Positions 36,137 to 45,202 of a stretch of 64,000 nucleotides of DNA are shown here, piece after piece. The stretch is from NCBI RefSeq assembly GCF_900117445.1, contig NZ_FPEJ01000005.1:493022-557021 (forward strand), in the 5' to 3' direction. How positions within the stretch are numbered: position 1 is the first letter of the stretch; every line of letters begins with the position of its first letter. The position numbers and the translations under genes are program-made. This DNA comes from Hyphomicrobium sp. NDB2Meth4 (GTDB lineage Bacteria; Pseudomonadota; Alphaproteobacteria; Rhizobiales; Hyphomicrobiaceae). The notes under the pieces were generated by a model. That model was not told where the DNA came from. It did no database searches and worked only from the letters and a program-made list of their open reading frames with translations.

Positions 36137-37183
36137 ATGCGGTGGTTGAGTACATTGTGCTTGGGGAGCGTTTGCCTTCTGTCGTGCGGCGATATCTCGA
36201 AGCCCAGCGCCCAGGAAGCTCCGCCTCATCCAGCTGCCCAGGTCGCCAACTGCGCCACCCGCGCCGACGTGCTCGGCCTCTCCCGCATCGTCGAAGTCGA
36301 CACGTCTGAAGGTCCGCTGTTCGGGCGCGGCCAGAAAGGCGGATTTGATTTCCTCAAGGACGGCGAAATCGTCCTCACCTTCGACGACGGCCCCTCTCGC
36401 TCACACACGCGCAACATCTTGAAGGCGCTGGCCCAGCACTGCACCAAAGCGACGTTCTTCATGGTCGGACGCATGGCAGCATCCGATCCGGCCATGGTGC
36501 GCGAGGTCGCAACCGCCGGGCACACGATCGGCAGCCACACCTGGTCGCACGCCAAGCTCTCCAGCCTCACCGCCGACAAGGCCGAGGAAGAGGTCGAACT
36601 CGGCCTCAGCGCCGTCGCCACAGCGCTTGGAGCGCCGGTCGCCCCATTTTTCCGCTTCCCGTATCTGCGGCCCAATGCAGCGGCGGTCGAGTATCTGAAG
36701 GCGCGCCACATCGCCAGTTTCATGATCGACGTGGATTCGCGCGATTTCCGCACCCGCGATCCAGCAGAGGTGCAGAAGAACGTCCTCACGCAGCTTGCCG
36801 GACGTCACAGAGGAATCCTCCTCTTCCACGATATCCAGCCATCGACCGCGAACGCCCTGCCGGCGCTGCTCACTGAGCTCAAAAAGCGCGGCTTCAAGGT
36901 CGTTCACATGGTGCCGAAGCAGACTGCCGAGACGCTGCCCGAATATGATGCGCGCGCCGCCAAGCTGATCGCCCACAAGATGCAGGCGGCCAGCAAGGAG
37001 CCTCTGGCGCCCCGCTCGCTCACTTGGCAGCAATCGCAGCAGAGCGCGGGCGATGATGGCACCGAGGTGCTCCCTTGGGCGCATCAGCGCAACACATCGT
37101 CCCAACTGTCCACCGGCTCGACCGCCTCGCCTACCAACGAACCGGCAACCGTGCCATGGTATAAAAAGTGGTTCACGCCATGA
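36137..37183 (+). CDS. Exported polysaccharide deacetylase (NodB domain), copy B
   Basis: The product is 348 aa from the ATG at 36137, which begins a leader (MRWLSTLCLGSVCLLSCGDI); the ATG at 36110 adds nine residues. LLSC could be a weak lipobox. NodB motifs are EIVLTFDDGPSRSHTRN, HTIGSHTWSHAK, FFRFPYLRPNA, DVDSRDF and ILLFHDIQPSTANA, all with the expected metal and catalytic residues. The pre-domain CATRADVLGLSRIVEVDTSE is shared with copies A and C. A ~90-residue low-complexity tail ends TVPWYKKWFTP. Confidence 0.9.
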   Translation: MRWLSTLCLGSVCLLSCGDISKPSAQEAPPHPAAQVANCATRADVLGLSRIVEVDTSEGPLFGRGQKGGFDFLKDGEIVLTFDDGPSRSHTRNILKALAQHCTKATFFMVGRMAASDPAMVREVATAGHTIGSHTWSHAKLSSLTADKAEEEVELGLSAVATALGAPVAPFFRFPYLRPNAAAVEYLKARHIASFMIDVDSRDFRTRDPAEVQKNVLTQLAGRHRGILLFHDIQPSTANALPALLTELKKRGFKVVHMVPKQTAETLPEYDARAAKLIAHKMQAASKEPLAPRSLTWQQSQQSAGDDGTEVLPWAHQRNTSSQLSTGSTASPTNEPATVPWYKKWFTP

Positions 37184-37254
37184 GCGCGTGTCGAAACGAG
37201 TACGAGTTGCGTATCCCTCTGCCCACGCGGGCGCCTAACCGATTGAGGTGTACT

Positions 37255-38397
37255 TTGAACCGTCGTTTCTCCCTTGCGTGCGCCATGGCCACTTTTGCAT
37301 CGGCACTCGCACTACCTGCACTGGCCGATGAAGCCTGCAAGGACCCCAAGAACGCTCTTGGCGTCTCGAGCATCGTCGAGATCGACGCAAAGTCGGGCCC
37401 CCTCTACGGCGCCTTCACCAAATACGAGAAGGAGCCGCGCTTTCTCGGACCCAAGGAGGTCGTGCTGACCTTCGACGATGGCCCGATGCCCAAGTACACC
37501 AAACCGATCCTCGCAGCCCTCGACAAGTTCTGCACCAAGGCGACGTTCTTCTACGTCGGCCAGATGGCCCAGGCTTATCCTGACATGGTCAGAGAGGTGA
37601 TGGGCCGCGGCCACACGATGGGCACGCACACCTGGTCGCATCCTCTCAACCTCCGCTCCCTTTCCCTCGAGCGCGCAACCGACCAGATCGAGCGCGGCTT
37701 CGCCGCCGTGGCGCTCGCTGCCGATCAGCCCATCGCGCCGTTTTTCCGGTTCCCGGGCCTGAGTGACTCCGGCCCGCTCCTCGCACACCTGCAGGAGCGC
37801 GGCATCGCCGCTTTCACCGTCGATGTAGTCTCCAACGATAGCTACATCGGCAGCCCTTCCCGCCTGGCCGCGCGCACCATCCAGCAGGTCGAGCGTCAGA
37901 ACGGCGGCATCATCCTGTTCCACGACATCAAGGCATCGACCGCCGCCGCATTGCCGACCATCCTCGCCGAGCTGAAGAAGCGCGGCTACAAGGTCGTGCA
38001 TATGCGCGCAAAGGCCAACTTCGAGCCGCTCCCCGCGCTCACCGCCGAGCTTGAGACCAAGCGCGCCGCGGCCGAGGCCAAGAAGTCGGGCGGCGAGACG
38101 GCGGAAGCCGCCGCCACCGAAAAGAAGCTCGTGCCCTTCTATGCACCGATCATGGTCTCGACACTTGAAGAGAAGAACGAGCCGGAAGTCACCGTGCTGG
38201 AGCCTGAAGCGAAGGAGCGCGTCCACGCCGGCGGCACCCACGCCACTGCCAGCGCCCCTGTCGCCTCCGCCGAAGCCAGCACCGGAGACGTCACGCAGCC
38301 CGTAACGCAAACGCGTAGCAAGAAGCACGCACGCAAGCGGCACAAGCCGGACGCAGATCCGTTGAGCCTCAGCAATGCGATCAGCGGCCGCTGGTAG
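37255..38397 (+). CDS. Exported polysaccharide deacetylase (NodB domain), copy C, TTG start
   Basis: The product is 380 aa from a TTG at 37255, which is preceded by GAGGTG and opens a good signal peptide (NRRFSLACAMATFASALALP). The upstream ATG at 37168 overlaps copy B. NodB motifs are EVVLTFDDGPMPKYTKP, HTMGTHTWSHP, FFRFPGLSDSG and IILFHDIKASTAAA. Motif 4 reads DVVSNDS instead of the DxDxxDF of copies A and B. A basic tail (TRSKKHARKRHKPDADPLSL) ends the protein. Confidence 0.88.
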   Translation: MNRRFSLACAMATFASALALPALADEACKDPKNALGVSSIVEIDAKSGPLYGAFTKYEKEPRFLGPKEVVLTFDDGPMPKYTKPILAALDKFCTKATFFYVGQMAQAYPDMVREVMGRGHTMGTHTWSHPLNLRSLSLERATDQIERGFAAVALAADQPIAPFFRFPGLSDSGPLLAHLQERGIAAFTVDVVSNDSYIGSPSRLAARTIQQVERQNGGIILFHDIKASTAAALPTILAELKKRGYKVVHMRAKANFEPLPALTAELETKRAAAEAKKSGGETAEAAATEKKLVPFYAPIMVSTLEEKNEPEVTVLEPEAKERVHAGGTHATASAPVASAEASTGDVTQPVTQTRSKKHARKRHKPDADPLSLSNAISGRW

Positions 38398-38430
38398 CCC
38401 TCTCTCATTGATGAACTAGGTCGAGGTGCG

Positions 38431-39975
38431 CTAGGCGGACGAAGCGCCGCTCGCCACCTCGACAACCCGCCGCGCTTCTTCAAGCCCCTGCTCCGGCGTG
38501 CCCGAAGCATCGACCTCGTACCAGGTGATCTCACCGAGATCATAACCGAGCTGCTCGCGCACGACGCGCTTGTCGGCGTCCGAGGCGTCCCCTTGCCGCC
38601 GCTCGACTCTCGCGATCAGAGTCTCGGCCGGCGCCTGCAGCCACAGCCCGATGAACGGACAACCCGCATCGCGCGCAATCGTCTCGATATTCGCCCGCTC
38701 CTCTTCGTTGGCGAATACCGCATCGACGATCACTGCATGGCCAGCAGACAGCGCCCGCCGCGCCTTGTCCTCGACGATGCTGTAGACGCGCTGCGCCGTA
38801 CCGACGCGATAGTGCTGCCGGTCGAGCCGCTGCGTCTCCGGAATGCCGAACAGACGCTTGCGCTCGACATCGCTGCGCAGATGCAGCGCACCCGGCGCAC
38901 ATCCGACAAAGGGGGCGAGCTGAGCCGCTAGCGTCGACTTCCCCGTTCCCGACAATCCCCCTACCGCAATCAACACCGGCGGAGGCGGAGCCAGATAGCT
39001 GCGCGCCAGCAGCGCGTTGCGATGGATCTCCGCCCGCAACGCCGTCTGCGCTTCGGGTTCGAGCTGCTCCGTGCGCGCCATCGCCACCACCGCACGCACA
39101 CCCGCACGGCACGCGAGGAACAGCGGCAGGCAAGCCAATCCCTCGATCTCGCCACCAATGGGCTCGAACGCAACGTAAGCGTTCAGCACCGCGTTCGCCG
39201 CGTGGCGGTCTCCGCGCGCATCGAGATCCATCAGCAGAAAGGCGAGATCGTACAGCACATCGATCGTTGCCAGCGCCTCACTGAATTCAAGCGCGTCGAA
39301 TGGCACCGGCTTGTTGTCGATCAGCACGATGTTGCCAAGGTGCAGATCGCCATGGCAGCGGCGTACGCAACCCGCGTTGCCGCGCTCCGTCAGCAGCGGC
39401 TTCACGCTGTCGAACATCTCGATCAGCCGCTGCGCCACGTCTGGATAGCCAAACTCGAGGGCACTGGAGAGCTGATCGACCACGGGCGCCAGAATGCGCT
39501 CGCCGTTGCAAGCGCTCGCAATCGGGCTGTCCTGATGGTAGCGCGCAACCATGTCGGCAAGAGACTTCGCCAGGTCTTCCGCGATCGGGCCCTGCTCCTC
39601 CCGATGGCTCAGCACCGCATCCTGCGAAAAGCGGCGCATGCGCACCGCCCATTCGATGATGTCGCCGCGTTCGTCGAGCCCCAAGCTGCCGTCGTCCCTG
39701 CGTACGATCGGCACCAGCCCGAGATAGATGTTCGGCGCATGCGGGCGGTTGATCTCCATCTCGCGCACGGCAGCGGCATGCCGCGCATGTAGCGTGGAGA
39801 AATCGACAAAGCGCAAGTGCACGCGCTTGCGCAGCTTGTAGGCGTGCTCGCCGACCAGATAGACGCGCGCGATGTGCGTCTCCACCACCTCGACCGGACC
39901 GCTATCGCCGTAGCTTGCCGCATCGCGCAGGAACGCATCGATCTGGCGCTCCTCGTCATCGGCGAACGTAAACAT
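38431..39975 (-). CDS. Fused APH-like phosphotransferase / P-loop ATPase
   Basis: The 514-aa protein has an N-terminal aminoglycoside-phosphotransferase-like domain (residues ~30-320) with VRRCHGDLHLGNIVLIDNKP as the catalytic loop and FDALEFSEALATIDVLYDLA following. The C-terminal P-loop domain has Walker A IAVGGLSGTGKSTLAAQLAP and HLRSDVERKRLFGIPETQRL, then DAVFANEEERANIETIARDA. This fused architecture is a recognised bacterial family of unknown substrate. Antibiotic resistance is not implied. Confidence 0.88.
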   Translation of the reverse strand: MFTFADDEERQIDAFLRDAASYGDSGPVEVVETHIARVYLVGEHAYKLRKRVHLRFVDFSTLHARHAAAVREMEINRPHAPNIYLGLVPIVRRDDGSLGLDERGDIIEWAVRMRRFSQDAVLSHREEQGPIAEDLAKSLADMVARYHQDSPIASACNGERILAPVVDQLSSALEFGYPDVAQRLIEMFDSVKPLLTERGNAGCVRRCHGDLHLGNIVLIDNKPVPFDALEFSEALATIDVLYDLAFLLMDLDARGDRHAANAVLNAYVAFEPIGGEIEGLACLPLFLACRAGVRAVVAMARTEQLEPEAQTALRAEIHRNALLARSYLAPPPPVLIAVGGLSGTGKSTLAAQLAPFVGCAPGALHLRSDVERKRLFGIPETQRLDRQHYRVGTAQRVYSIVEDKARRALSAGHAVIVDAVFANEEERANIETIARDAGCPFIGLWLQAPAETLIARVERRQGDASDADKRVVREQLGYDLGEITWYEVDASGTPEQGLEEARRVVEVASGASSA

Positions 39976-40149
39976 CGATTGTCCTCATCGGCTGGAGCGC
40001 GCACGCGTCGATAGCAGACCACGCAACGGTGTTGCCGCCCGTGATCTTACGCAAGCGTTTTGCCGATGCGAACGCTACCTTGCAAGACCACGATAGCTTC
40101 GGACCCAAAAGGTCCGAAGCATCGGTCATTCAGGCACGCCCAGAAGCCG

Positions 40150-41757
40150 CTAGACGTCGCTCCGACGTGAGAATTCGGTCTGGCCGCCGGTCGCGAGGAT
40201 GCGCGCCTGCTCAACCCAGTTCTCGCGCTCGATCCGCCCCTTGAAGTCGAGGATCTGGCTAATGCGCTCGATGTCCGCACCAGTCCAGTTCGCTACCTGC
40301 TCGAAGTGCACGATGCCCAGCGAGTTGAGCTTCTTCTCAATCAGCACGCCGATGCCGCGAATGCGCTTCAGGTCGTCACCGTCACGCGATGGGTGGACAC
40401 CCCAGGCGCCATCAGATCCGACGAGCGCTTCAGAACGTACCGAGCGCAGCGGCGCAACGCTTCCGCCGGTCGGTTCCGCCGCCGGCGTCTCGGCAGCACT
40501 GGAAGCGGCGACTGGCTCCGAAGCAATCGCAGGCGGCTCTACGGCGGCAGCAATCTCGGACACCGCGACAGGTGCCACCGCAGCGACAGCCGGGGCAACC
40601 ACGGGCCCCGCTTCGGGTGCCGGTTCTGGAGCTGGAGCTGGCGCGGCAGCGGCCGGTTGCGCCTCATCGAGCCGCAGCGCGTAGTAAGTCTTGCCACCCT
40701 CGGCCAGAACCCGCGCCTGTCCAACCCAGTTCTCTTTGTCGACACGGCCCGGCGAGCCCAGGGCGTCGTCGATGAGTTTGATATCCGCAGCGTTGAGCAA
40801 CGCAAAATCGGCATAGCGCTGCACGCCGAGTTCCTTGAGCTTGCGCTCATTCAGGATGCCGACACCGCGAATGCGCTTAAGGTCATCGCCCGGGCCGGAC
40901 GCAGCCAGTGGCAGCTGCGGTACCACGGCGGCCGCAGCCACGGCGGGAGCTGCAGCCACCACTGCGGCCGCGGGCTCTGTAAACTGAGGCACCGGCATAC
41001 CGCGGTCGACGCGCCGCGAGTAATACGTCTCGCCACCCGTCGCCAGAATGTGAGCCTGCCCGACCCAATTCTCCTGCTCGATGCGACCCGAGGCTCCAAT
41101 GCGCTCGCCGAGACCTTTGACGTCGGCCGACGTCAGTCCGGCAATATCGGCAAAGCGGCGAATGCCGGCGTCCTTGAGCTGCTTCTGCACCACGCTATCG
41201 ATGCCGCGGATGCGAGTGAGGTCATCGCTTGGCGCAGCGCCGCCGTCCTGCGGCTGCACCGGCGCGCCAGAACCCGACGTCACCGAAATCGACGAAATAG
41301 GCTTTGCCTCCGGGGGCGGGGCTGACGCAGCGGGTTCGGGCGCTTGAGGCGCCACCGCCGGAGCGGTCGTTACCGGTGCCGGCGCCGCAGCGGCAGGAGC
41401 AGGTGCTGCTGCAGCAGGAGCGGGGGCCGGGGTCGGCGCGGCGGCCGGCTCAGGAGGCGGCGCCGGCTTTGCGGCGACCGTGGCTGCAGCAGCGGCTGTC
41501 GCAACTGCCGCCGCACCCGTCGCGGCCTGCCCGCTGATGGCGCGATCGAAGCGGCCTTCCTCAGCGCTAGCGCGCGGGGTCACCTCAATCTTCGGCTCCC
41601 CGGGAGCCGGTTGGTGCGGAATGCTGCTGACCGCCACGTCCGGGCTCTTGGCCGCCCGGCTGTAATAGAAGCGCCGCTTCAGGCTGCACGCCAGCAGGCC
41701 ACCGAAAAAGAACGCGGCCGCGAGCAGCAGCCACGCCTGCCAAAGCAGCTCCGACAT
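40150..41757 (-). CDS. Membrane-anchored protein with three helix-hairpin-helix-like repeats
   Basis: The product is 535 aa from the ATG at 41757 (GGGGAG seven bases upstream). One N-terminal helix (LLWQAWLLLAAAFFFGGLLA) is followed by a basic KRRFYYSR and a long Ala/Pro linker. Three homologous ~75-residue modules follow at about residues 176-252, 288-363 and 457-535. Each starts DDL[TK]RIRG[IV] and ends in a RIE/RVD-x-ENWV-x-QA-[HR]-[IV]-LA-x-GG-x-T motif. Modules like these occur in 50S L21-related and poly-HHH proteins. The target is not known. Confidence 0.75.
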   Translation of the reverse strand: MSELLWQAWLLLAAAFFFGGLLACSLKRRFYYSRAAKSPDVAVSSIPHQPAPGEPKIEVTPRASAEEGRFDRAISGQAATGAAAVATAAAAATVAAKPAPPPEPAAAPTPAPAPAAAAPAPAAAAPAPVTTAPAVAPQAPEPAASAPPPEAKPISSISVTSGSGAPVQPQDGGAAPSDDLTRIRGIDSVVQKQLKDAGIRRFADIAGLTSADVKGLGERIGASGRIEQENWVGQAHILATGGETYYSRRVDRGMPVPQFTEPAAAVVAAAPAVAAAAVVPQLPLAASGPGDDLKRIRGVGILNERKLKELGVQRYADFALLNAADIKLIDDALGSPGRVDKENWVGQARVLAEGGKTYYALRLDEAQPAAAAPAPAPEPAPEAGPVVAPAVAAVAPVAVSEIAAAVEPPAIASEPVAASSAAETPAAEPTGGSVAPLRSVRSEALVGSDGAWGVHPSRDGDDLKRIRGIGVLIEKKLNSLGIVHFEQVANWTGADIERISQILDFKGRIERENWVEQARILATGGQTEFSRRSDV

Positions 41758-41800
41758 AACTTCACTCCCCAAATTTCATTAGCGCGCGTTTCCCCGCGCG

Positions 41801-41899
41801 TCAGTCTTCCACCCTGGCACACGCAATCCACGCCACAATGAATCCGGCAGCGAACGCCGCCGCGGCGTACCAAACAAGATTAGCGAGCAGATAGTCCAT
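41801..41899 (-). CDS. 32-aa single-helix membrane protein
   Basis: From the ATG at 41899 the frame reads MDYLLANLVWYAAAAFAAGF followed by IVAWIACARVED and a TGA. AGGGGA lies seven bases upstream. It overlaps the 3' end of the OmpA-domain gene by 20 bases and ends 44 bp before the HHH protein start on the same strand. Its hydrophobic pattern is similar to the N-terminal helix of that protein. It is too short to assign. Confidence 0.5.
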   Translation of the reverse strand: MDYLLANLVWYAAAAFAAGFIVAWIACARVED

Positions 41900-43457
41900 T
41901 GCGCGTCCCCTGCTTTCGTACGGGCATCGGCGGCAGTGGCGCAGCGCGCGCCGCGACCGTCAACTCGATGCGCCGGTTCCTCGCCCGGTTCGCCTTGCTG
42001 TCATTCGGCGCCACCGGCTTCTGGTCCCCGTATCCGACGGCAACCAGACGCCCATCGTCAATGCCCTTATGGATCATATAGCTCGCAACCCCCCGTGCCC
42101 GGTGTCGCGATAGCACCTTATTATGTCGGGACTTCCCCGAAGAATCGGCGTGGCCGGCGATGTGCAGCGTCGCCTCCGGACAAACGTTCAGAGCGCCGAC
42201 AAGCCCGTCCAGAACGGCTTTTCCTGACGTGTCGATCCGGGCATCGCCCCGGGCGAAATGCACTTCTGCAAGCCGAGCCGCCTCCTTCACACGCTCGATG
42301 CATGAGCCCGGTTCTGCAATGTTGCCCGGCGGCAACGCAGCAGTATCAAAGCGCGGAGGCTTCGCCGGCGCGGGCGCTATCACCCCCGACAGCCAGCTGG
42401 ATACCGCGGAAGCCCCCTGATCGCGCGTCGAAGCGCCATCGGCCTTTGCCGACGCCACAACAGGCTTTCGCTCTGGAGCGATGGGCGCAGGATCACCCCC
42501 AGGGTGCGCATCGCCCGCCCCGTTCGCTGGCGAGGTTGAAACGGGCTCCGGCGCGGCGGCCGCCACCTCGGCAGGCTTTCGCTCGGGCGGAGTGACACTC
42601 TCCTGCGGCGCCTGCTCCGCCTTCTGCTCAAGCGCGGCCACATCGCCCGGTTTGCGCAATGGCAGCTCCGTTGGGGCCGCGTCAGTGGCCGTTGCCTCGC
42701 CGTGCGCCTGATCTACAGCAGGCACAGGTTCGGCGTGAGCAGCGGCACCAGCTGCAACGTTCTCTCCGGTTGGTAGCGCCGCGACCTTCTGATCAGGAAG
42801 CACGTCGGCCGCCGTGACCGCATCGGCCTTGGCTTCTGCCGCCTCACTCACAGTAGAGGCAGCCGGTGCGTTGTCAGCAGCAGCCGGGGTTGCATCCGGC
42901 CCGAGCGAAGCGGGCGACACCTCATGCGTTGCGACGGTTACCTCGGGCGTGCCATCGGCTTCCCGAATATGCCCCAACACCGCCTCGGACTGATGCGCCT
43001 CTGACCACACGCCACCCTCAGGGGACGCATCCGCGACCATCTTGTCGTGCTCGCCGACGGCATCGGCGCTGGCAACGGGCACGGCGTCACCTAGCGGTAA
43101 GGGCTCGCTGTCACGCAGCACTCGCCCCGGCGCCCCTCCGTCGGTCGCCGGCGTGATCGGCACGTCCCTGATCGCCGGAGCAATCGAGCGCGTACGCACG
43201 ATCCGCACACCCCAGACGTTGCGCACGACATTCGCGGCCTCCGCCAGCTGCATGCGGTCGGCTGGCTGCCCGGCAAGAAGGCCGTCGCGGCCATCGAATG
43301 CCACCACGGCCCAGTCGTGCCCCGCCGCGCGCAGGGCGTCGGTGCTGCGCCGCTCCAGATCCTGTTCTATGTGAGAATGTTGGGCCTGCACCGCCAGCCA
43401 AGCCAGCATAGCGATGGGGATAAGTCCCCACAGCCAGCGCATTGGATGGCATCTCAT
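41880..43457 (-). CDS. OmpA-family protein with low-complexity central region
   Basis: The product is 525 aa from the ATG at 43457. GTG 43493 and ATG 43442 are alternatives. An N-terminal anchor (MRWLWGLIPIAMLAWLAVQA) precedes a BON-like segment (ALRAAGHDWAVVAFDGRDGL, LAEAANVVRNVWGVRIVRTR). The central ~280 residues are Ala/Pro/Glu-rich. The C-terminal OmpA domain includes LHIAGHADSSGKSRHNKVLS, VASYMIHKGIDDGRLVAVGY and NRARNRRIELTV, and should bind peptidoglycan. It resembles ArfA-type BON-OmpA proteins. Confidence 0.82.
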   Translation of the reverse strand: MRCHPMRWLWGLIPIAMLAWLAVQAQHSHIEQDLERRSTDALRAAGHDWAVVAFDGRDGLLAGQPADRMQLAEAANVVRNVWGVRIVRTRSIAPAIRDVPITPATDGGAPGRVLRDSEPLPLGDAVPVASADAVGEHDKMVADASPEGGVWSEAHQSEAVLGHIREADGTPEVTVATHEVSPASLGPDATPAAADNAPAASTVSEAAEAKADAVTAADVLPDQKVAALPTGENVAAGAAAHAEPVPAVDQAHGEATATDAAPTELPLRKPGDVAALEQKAEQAPQESVTPPERKPAEVAAAAPEPVSTSPANGAGDAHPGGDPAPIAPERKPVVASAKADGASTRDQGASAVSSWLSGVIAPAPAKPPRFDTAALPPGNIAEPGSCIERVKEAARLAEVHFARGDARIDTSGKAVLDGLVGALNVCPEATLHIAGHADSSGKSRHNKVLSRHRARGVASYMIHKGIDDGRLVAVGYGDQKPVAPNDSKANRARNRRIELTVAARAAPLPPMPVRKQGTRNGLSAR

Positions 43458-43667
43458 GCGCGCCGGAGTCTCCGCATTCGGTGCAACTGACACAATGCTA
43501 CCGAGACCCCGCGTCCCGCCTTCGATGCAATAATACCCCGGCGCCGGACCAGCCGGCTTATTGCCTCATGGCGCATGCCATCCGGCAAGGAGGACTATAG
43601 ACAAGCCCAATCGGCTTTCCAAGCCGAGCCGACGCACCCCGCACCCGGTCCCTTAGAAAAAAGTCAA

Positions 43668-44987
43668 TTAATGGCGTTGCTTGCGCAAGGGCACCGGCTC
43701 GGACGCAGGAGTCTGAGCGGGCCTCTCTGGAGCCATTTCTCGGATTGCGTCGGCCTCGCGCATCGCCTCCCGCATCCTCAGGTCCTCGTAGCGCTCCGCG
43801 ATATACGAACGGGTCAGCGGCACGGCATAGGCGCTGCGCGCACACTGGACCTGGAACACCGCCACGTTCTGGAACCGGAACGCCGCCTCGCAGCAGGCGA
43901 GATAATATTCCCACATGCGGCAGAAGCGTTCGTCGTAGAGAGCCATCGCCTCGTCCCTGCGCGCCATGAAGCGGCGGCGCCAGGCCAGAAGCGTTTCGGC
44001 GTAGTGCATCCGAAGGCACTCGACATCGGTAACGATCATGCCCGCGCGCTCGATTGCCGGAATGATCTCCGACAGCGCCGGAAGCTGCCCGCCGGGAAAA
44101 ATATACTTGTCGATCCACGGATTGGGATACCACGGGCCATCCATCAGCCCGATCGTGTGCATCACCATCACGCCATCGGGCTTGAGCAATTCGCGGCACT
44201 TGTTGAAATAGGTGCCGTAAAAGCGCGGCCCCACGTGCTCGAACATCCCGACCGATACGATGCGATCGAAGCTGCCCTCAACCTCGCGATAATCCTGCAG
44301 CACGAAGCGCACGCTATCGGCAACGCCGGCCTTCTCGGCACGCCCGCGCGCAATCTCCAGCTGCTCGGTCGACAAGGTGATGCCCTGCACCTGCCGCGCG
44401 CCACCCATCTGCTTGATATACAGCCCGAGCCCGCCCCAGCCGCTGCCGATATCGAGAACGCGGCTGTCAGGCTCGACCAGCAGCTTCGCGGTCACGAGCC
44501 GCTTTTTCGCCAGCTGCGCCTCTTCCAGTGTGCAATCGGGGCGCTCGAAATATGCGCAGCTGTATTGCCGGTCCGGATCGAGGAACAGCTCATACAGCCG
44601 ATGGTCGAGATCGTAGTGATGCGCAACGTTGCGACGGGAGCGCCAACGATTGTTGCGGCTGACGAAATTGCGCGTCAGGAAGCGCATCCGGCCGAGCAGG
44701 CGCGCCGGCAGCGAACGGTCTTCGACCGTCGCATCGCGCAGCACCAGCGCAAGAAAATCGTAGATCGTGCCGCGTTCGACGACCACTCGGCCGTCCATGA
44801 ACATCTCGCCCAGCCGCAATTCCGGATTGAGGACCACGCCGCGCTCTGCGCCCTTGTCGAGGAAGCGTATTTTCACTTCCTCGCCGGTGCCATCGCCGAA
44901 GGTGAACTCTCGGCCACTCGCAGTCACCAGCGTCAGGGAGCCGCGCTTCACATACTGCGAGAGGATTGTCGTCAGAATTTTTTCCAT
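43668..44987 (-). CDS. cfa: Cyclopropane-fatty-acyl-phospholipid synthase
   Basis: The product is 439 aa from the ATG at 44987 (MEKILTTILSQYVKRGSLTL). The SAM-binding motif is VLDIGSGWGGLGLYIKQMGG. Other Cfa blocks are HHYDLDHRLYELFLDPDRQY, SCAYFERPDCTLEEAQLAKK, HVGPRFYGTYFNKCRELLKP, HTIGLMDGPWYPNPWIDKYI, FPGGQLP and YYLACCEAAFRFQNVAVFQ. It converts unsaturated acyl chains of membrane phospholipids to cyclopropane forms. Confidence 0.94.
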   Translation of the reverse strand: MEKILTTILSQYVKRGSLTLVTASGREFTFGDGTGEEVKIRFLDKGAERGVVLNPELRLGEMFMDGRVVVERGTIYDFLALVLRDATVEDRSLPARLLGRMRFLTRNFVSRNNRWRSRRNVAHHYDLDHRLYELFLDPDRQYSCAYFERPDCTLEEAQLAKKRLVTAKLLVEPDSRVLDIGSGWGGLGLYIKQMGGARQVQGITLSTEQLEIARGRAEKAGVADSVRFVLQDYREVEGSFDRIVSVGMFEHVGPRFYGTYFNKCRELLKPDGVMVMHTIGLMDGPWYPNPWIDKYIFPGGQLPALSEIIPAIERAGMIVTDVECLRMHYAETLLAWRRRFMARRDEAMALYDERFCRMWEYYLACCEAAFRFQNVAVFQVQCARSAYAVPLTRSYIAERYEDLRMREAMREADAIREMAPERPAQTPASEPVPLRKQRH

Positions 44988-45202
44988 GACGCGACAACCG
45001 GGCAATTGAGCGACCAGCCTAACGCCGAGCCGAGGCCCGACGCAAGTTGAAGCAACAGCTCAAGGCTACTCGCATAATCTTATGAGGAGCTAAATGCTGC
45101 GGCAATAATGCCGTGATCAAACTATAGGCAAAAGAAATGCGCGGCTCTCTCGGTGCGCGCGCAATTCGTCCAGGTCCAAGCGCATCGTCGCGCTGACACT
45201 TC

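Noticed and set aside
38431..39975. Antibiotic resistance (aminoglycoside phosphotransferase)
   Set aside because: The APH-like domain is fused to a P-loop ATPase as in a common housekeeping family. Similarity to the kinase fold alone does not support resistance.
43575..45050. 491-codon plus-strand frame opposite cfa
   Set aside because: It is antisense to a clear cyclopropane synthase and has no recognisable motif or ribosome site.
45087..45107. GAGGAGCTAAATG followed by four codons
   Set aside because: A good ribosome site but the frame stops after MLRQ. No leader-peptide context is apparent.
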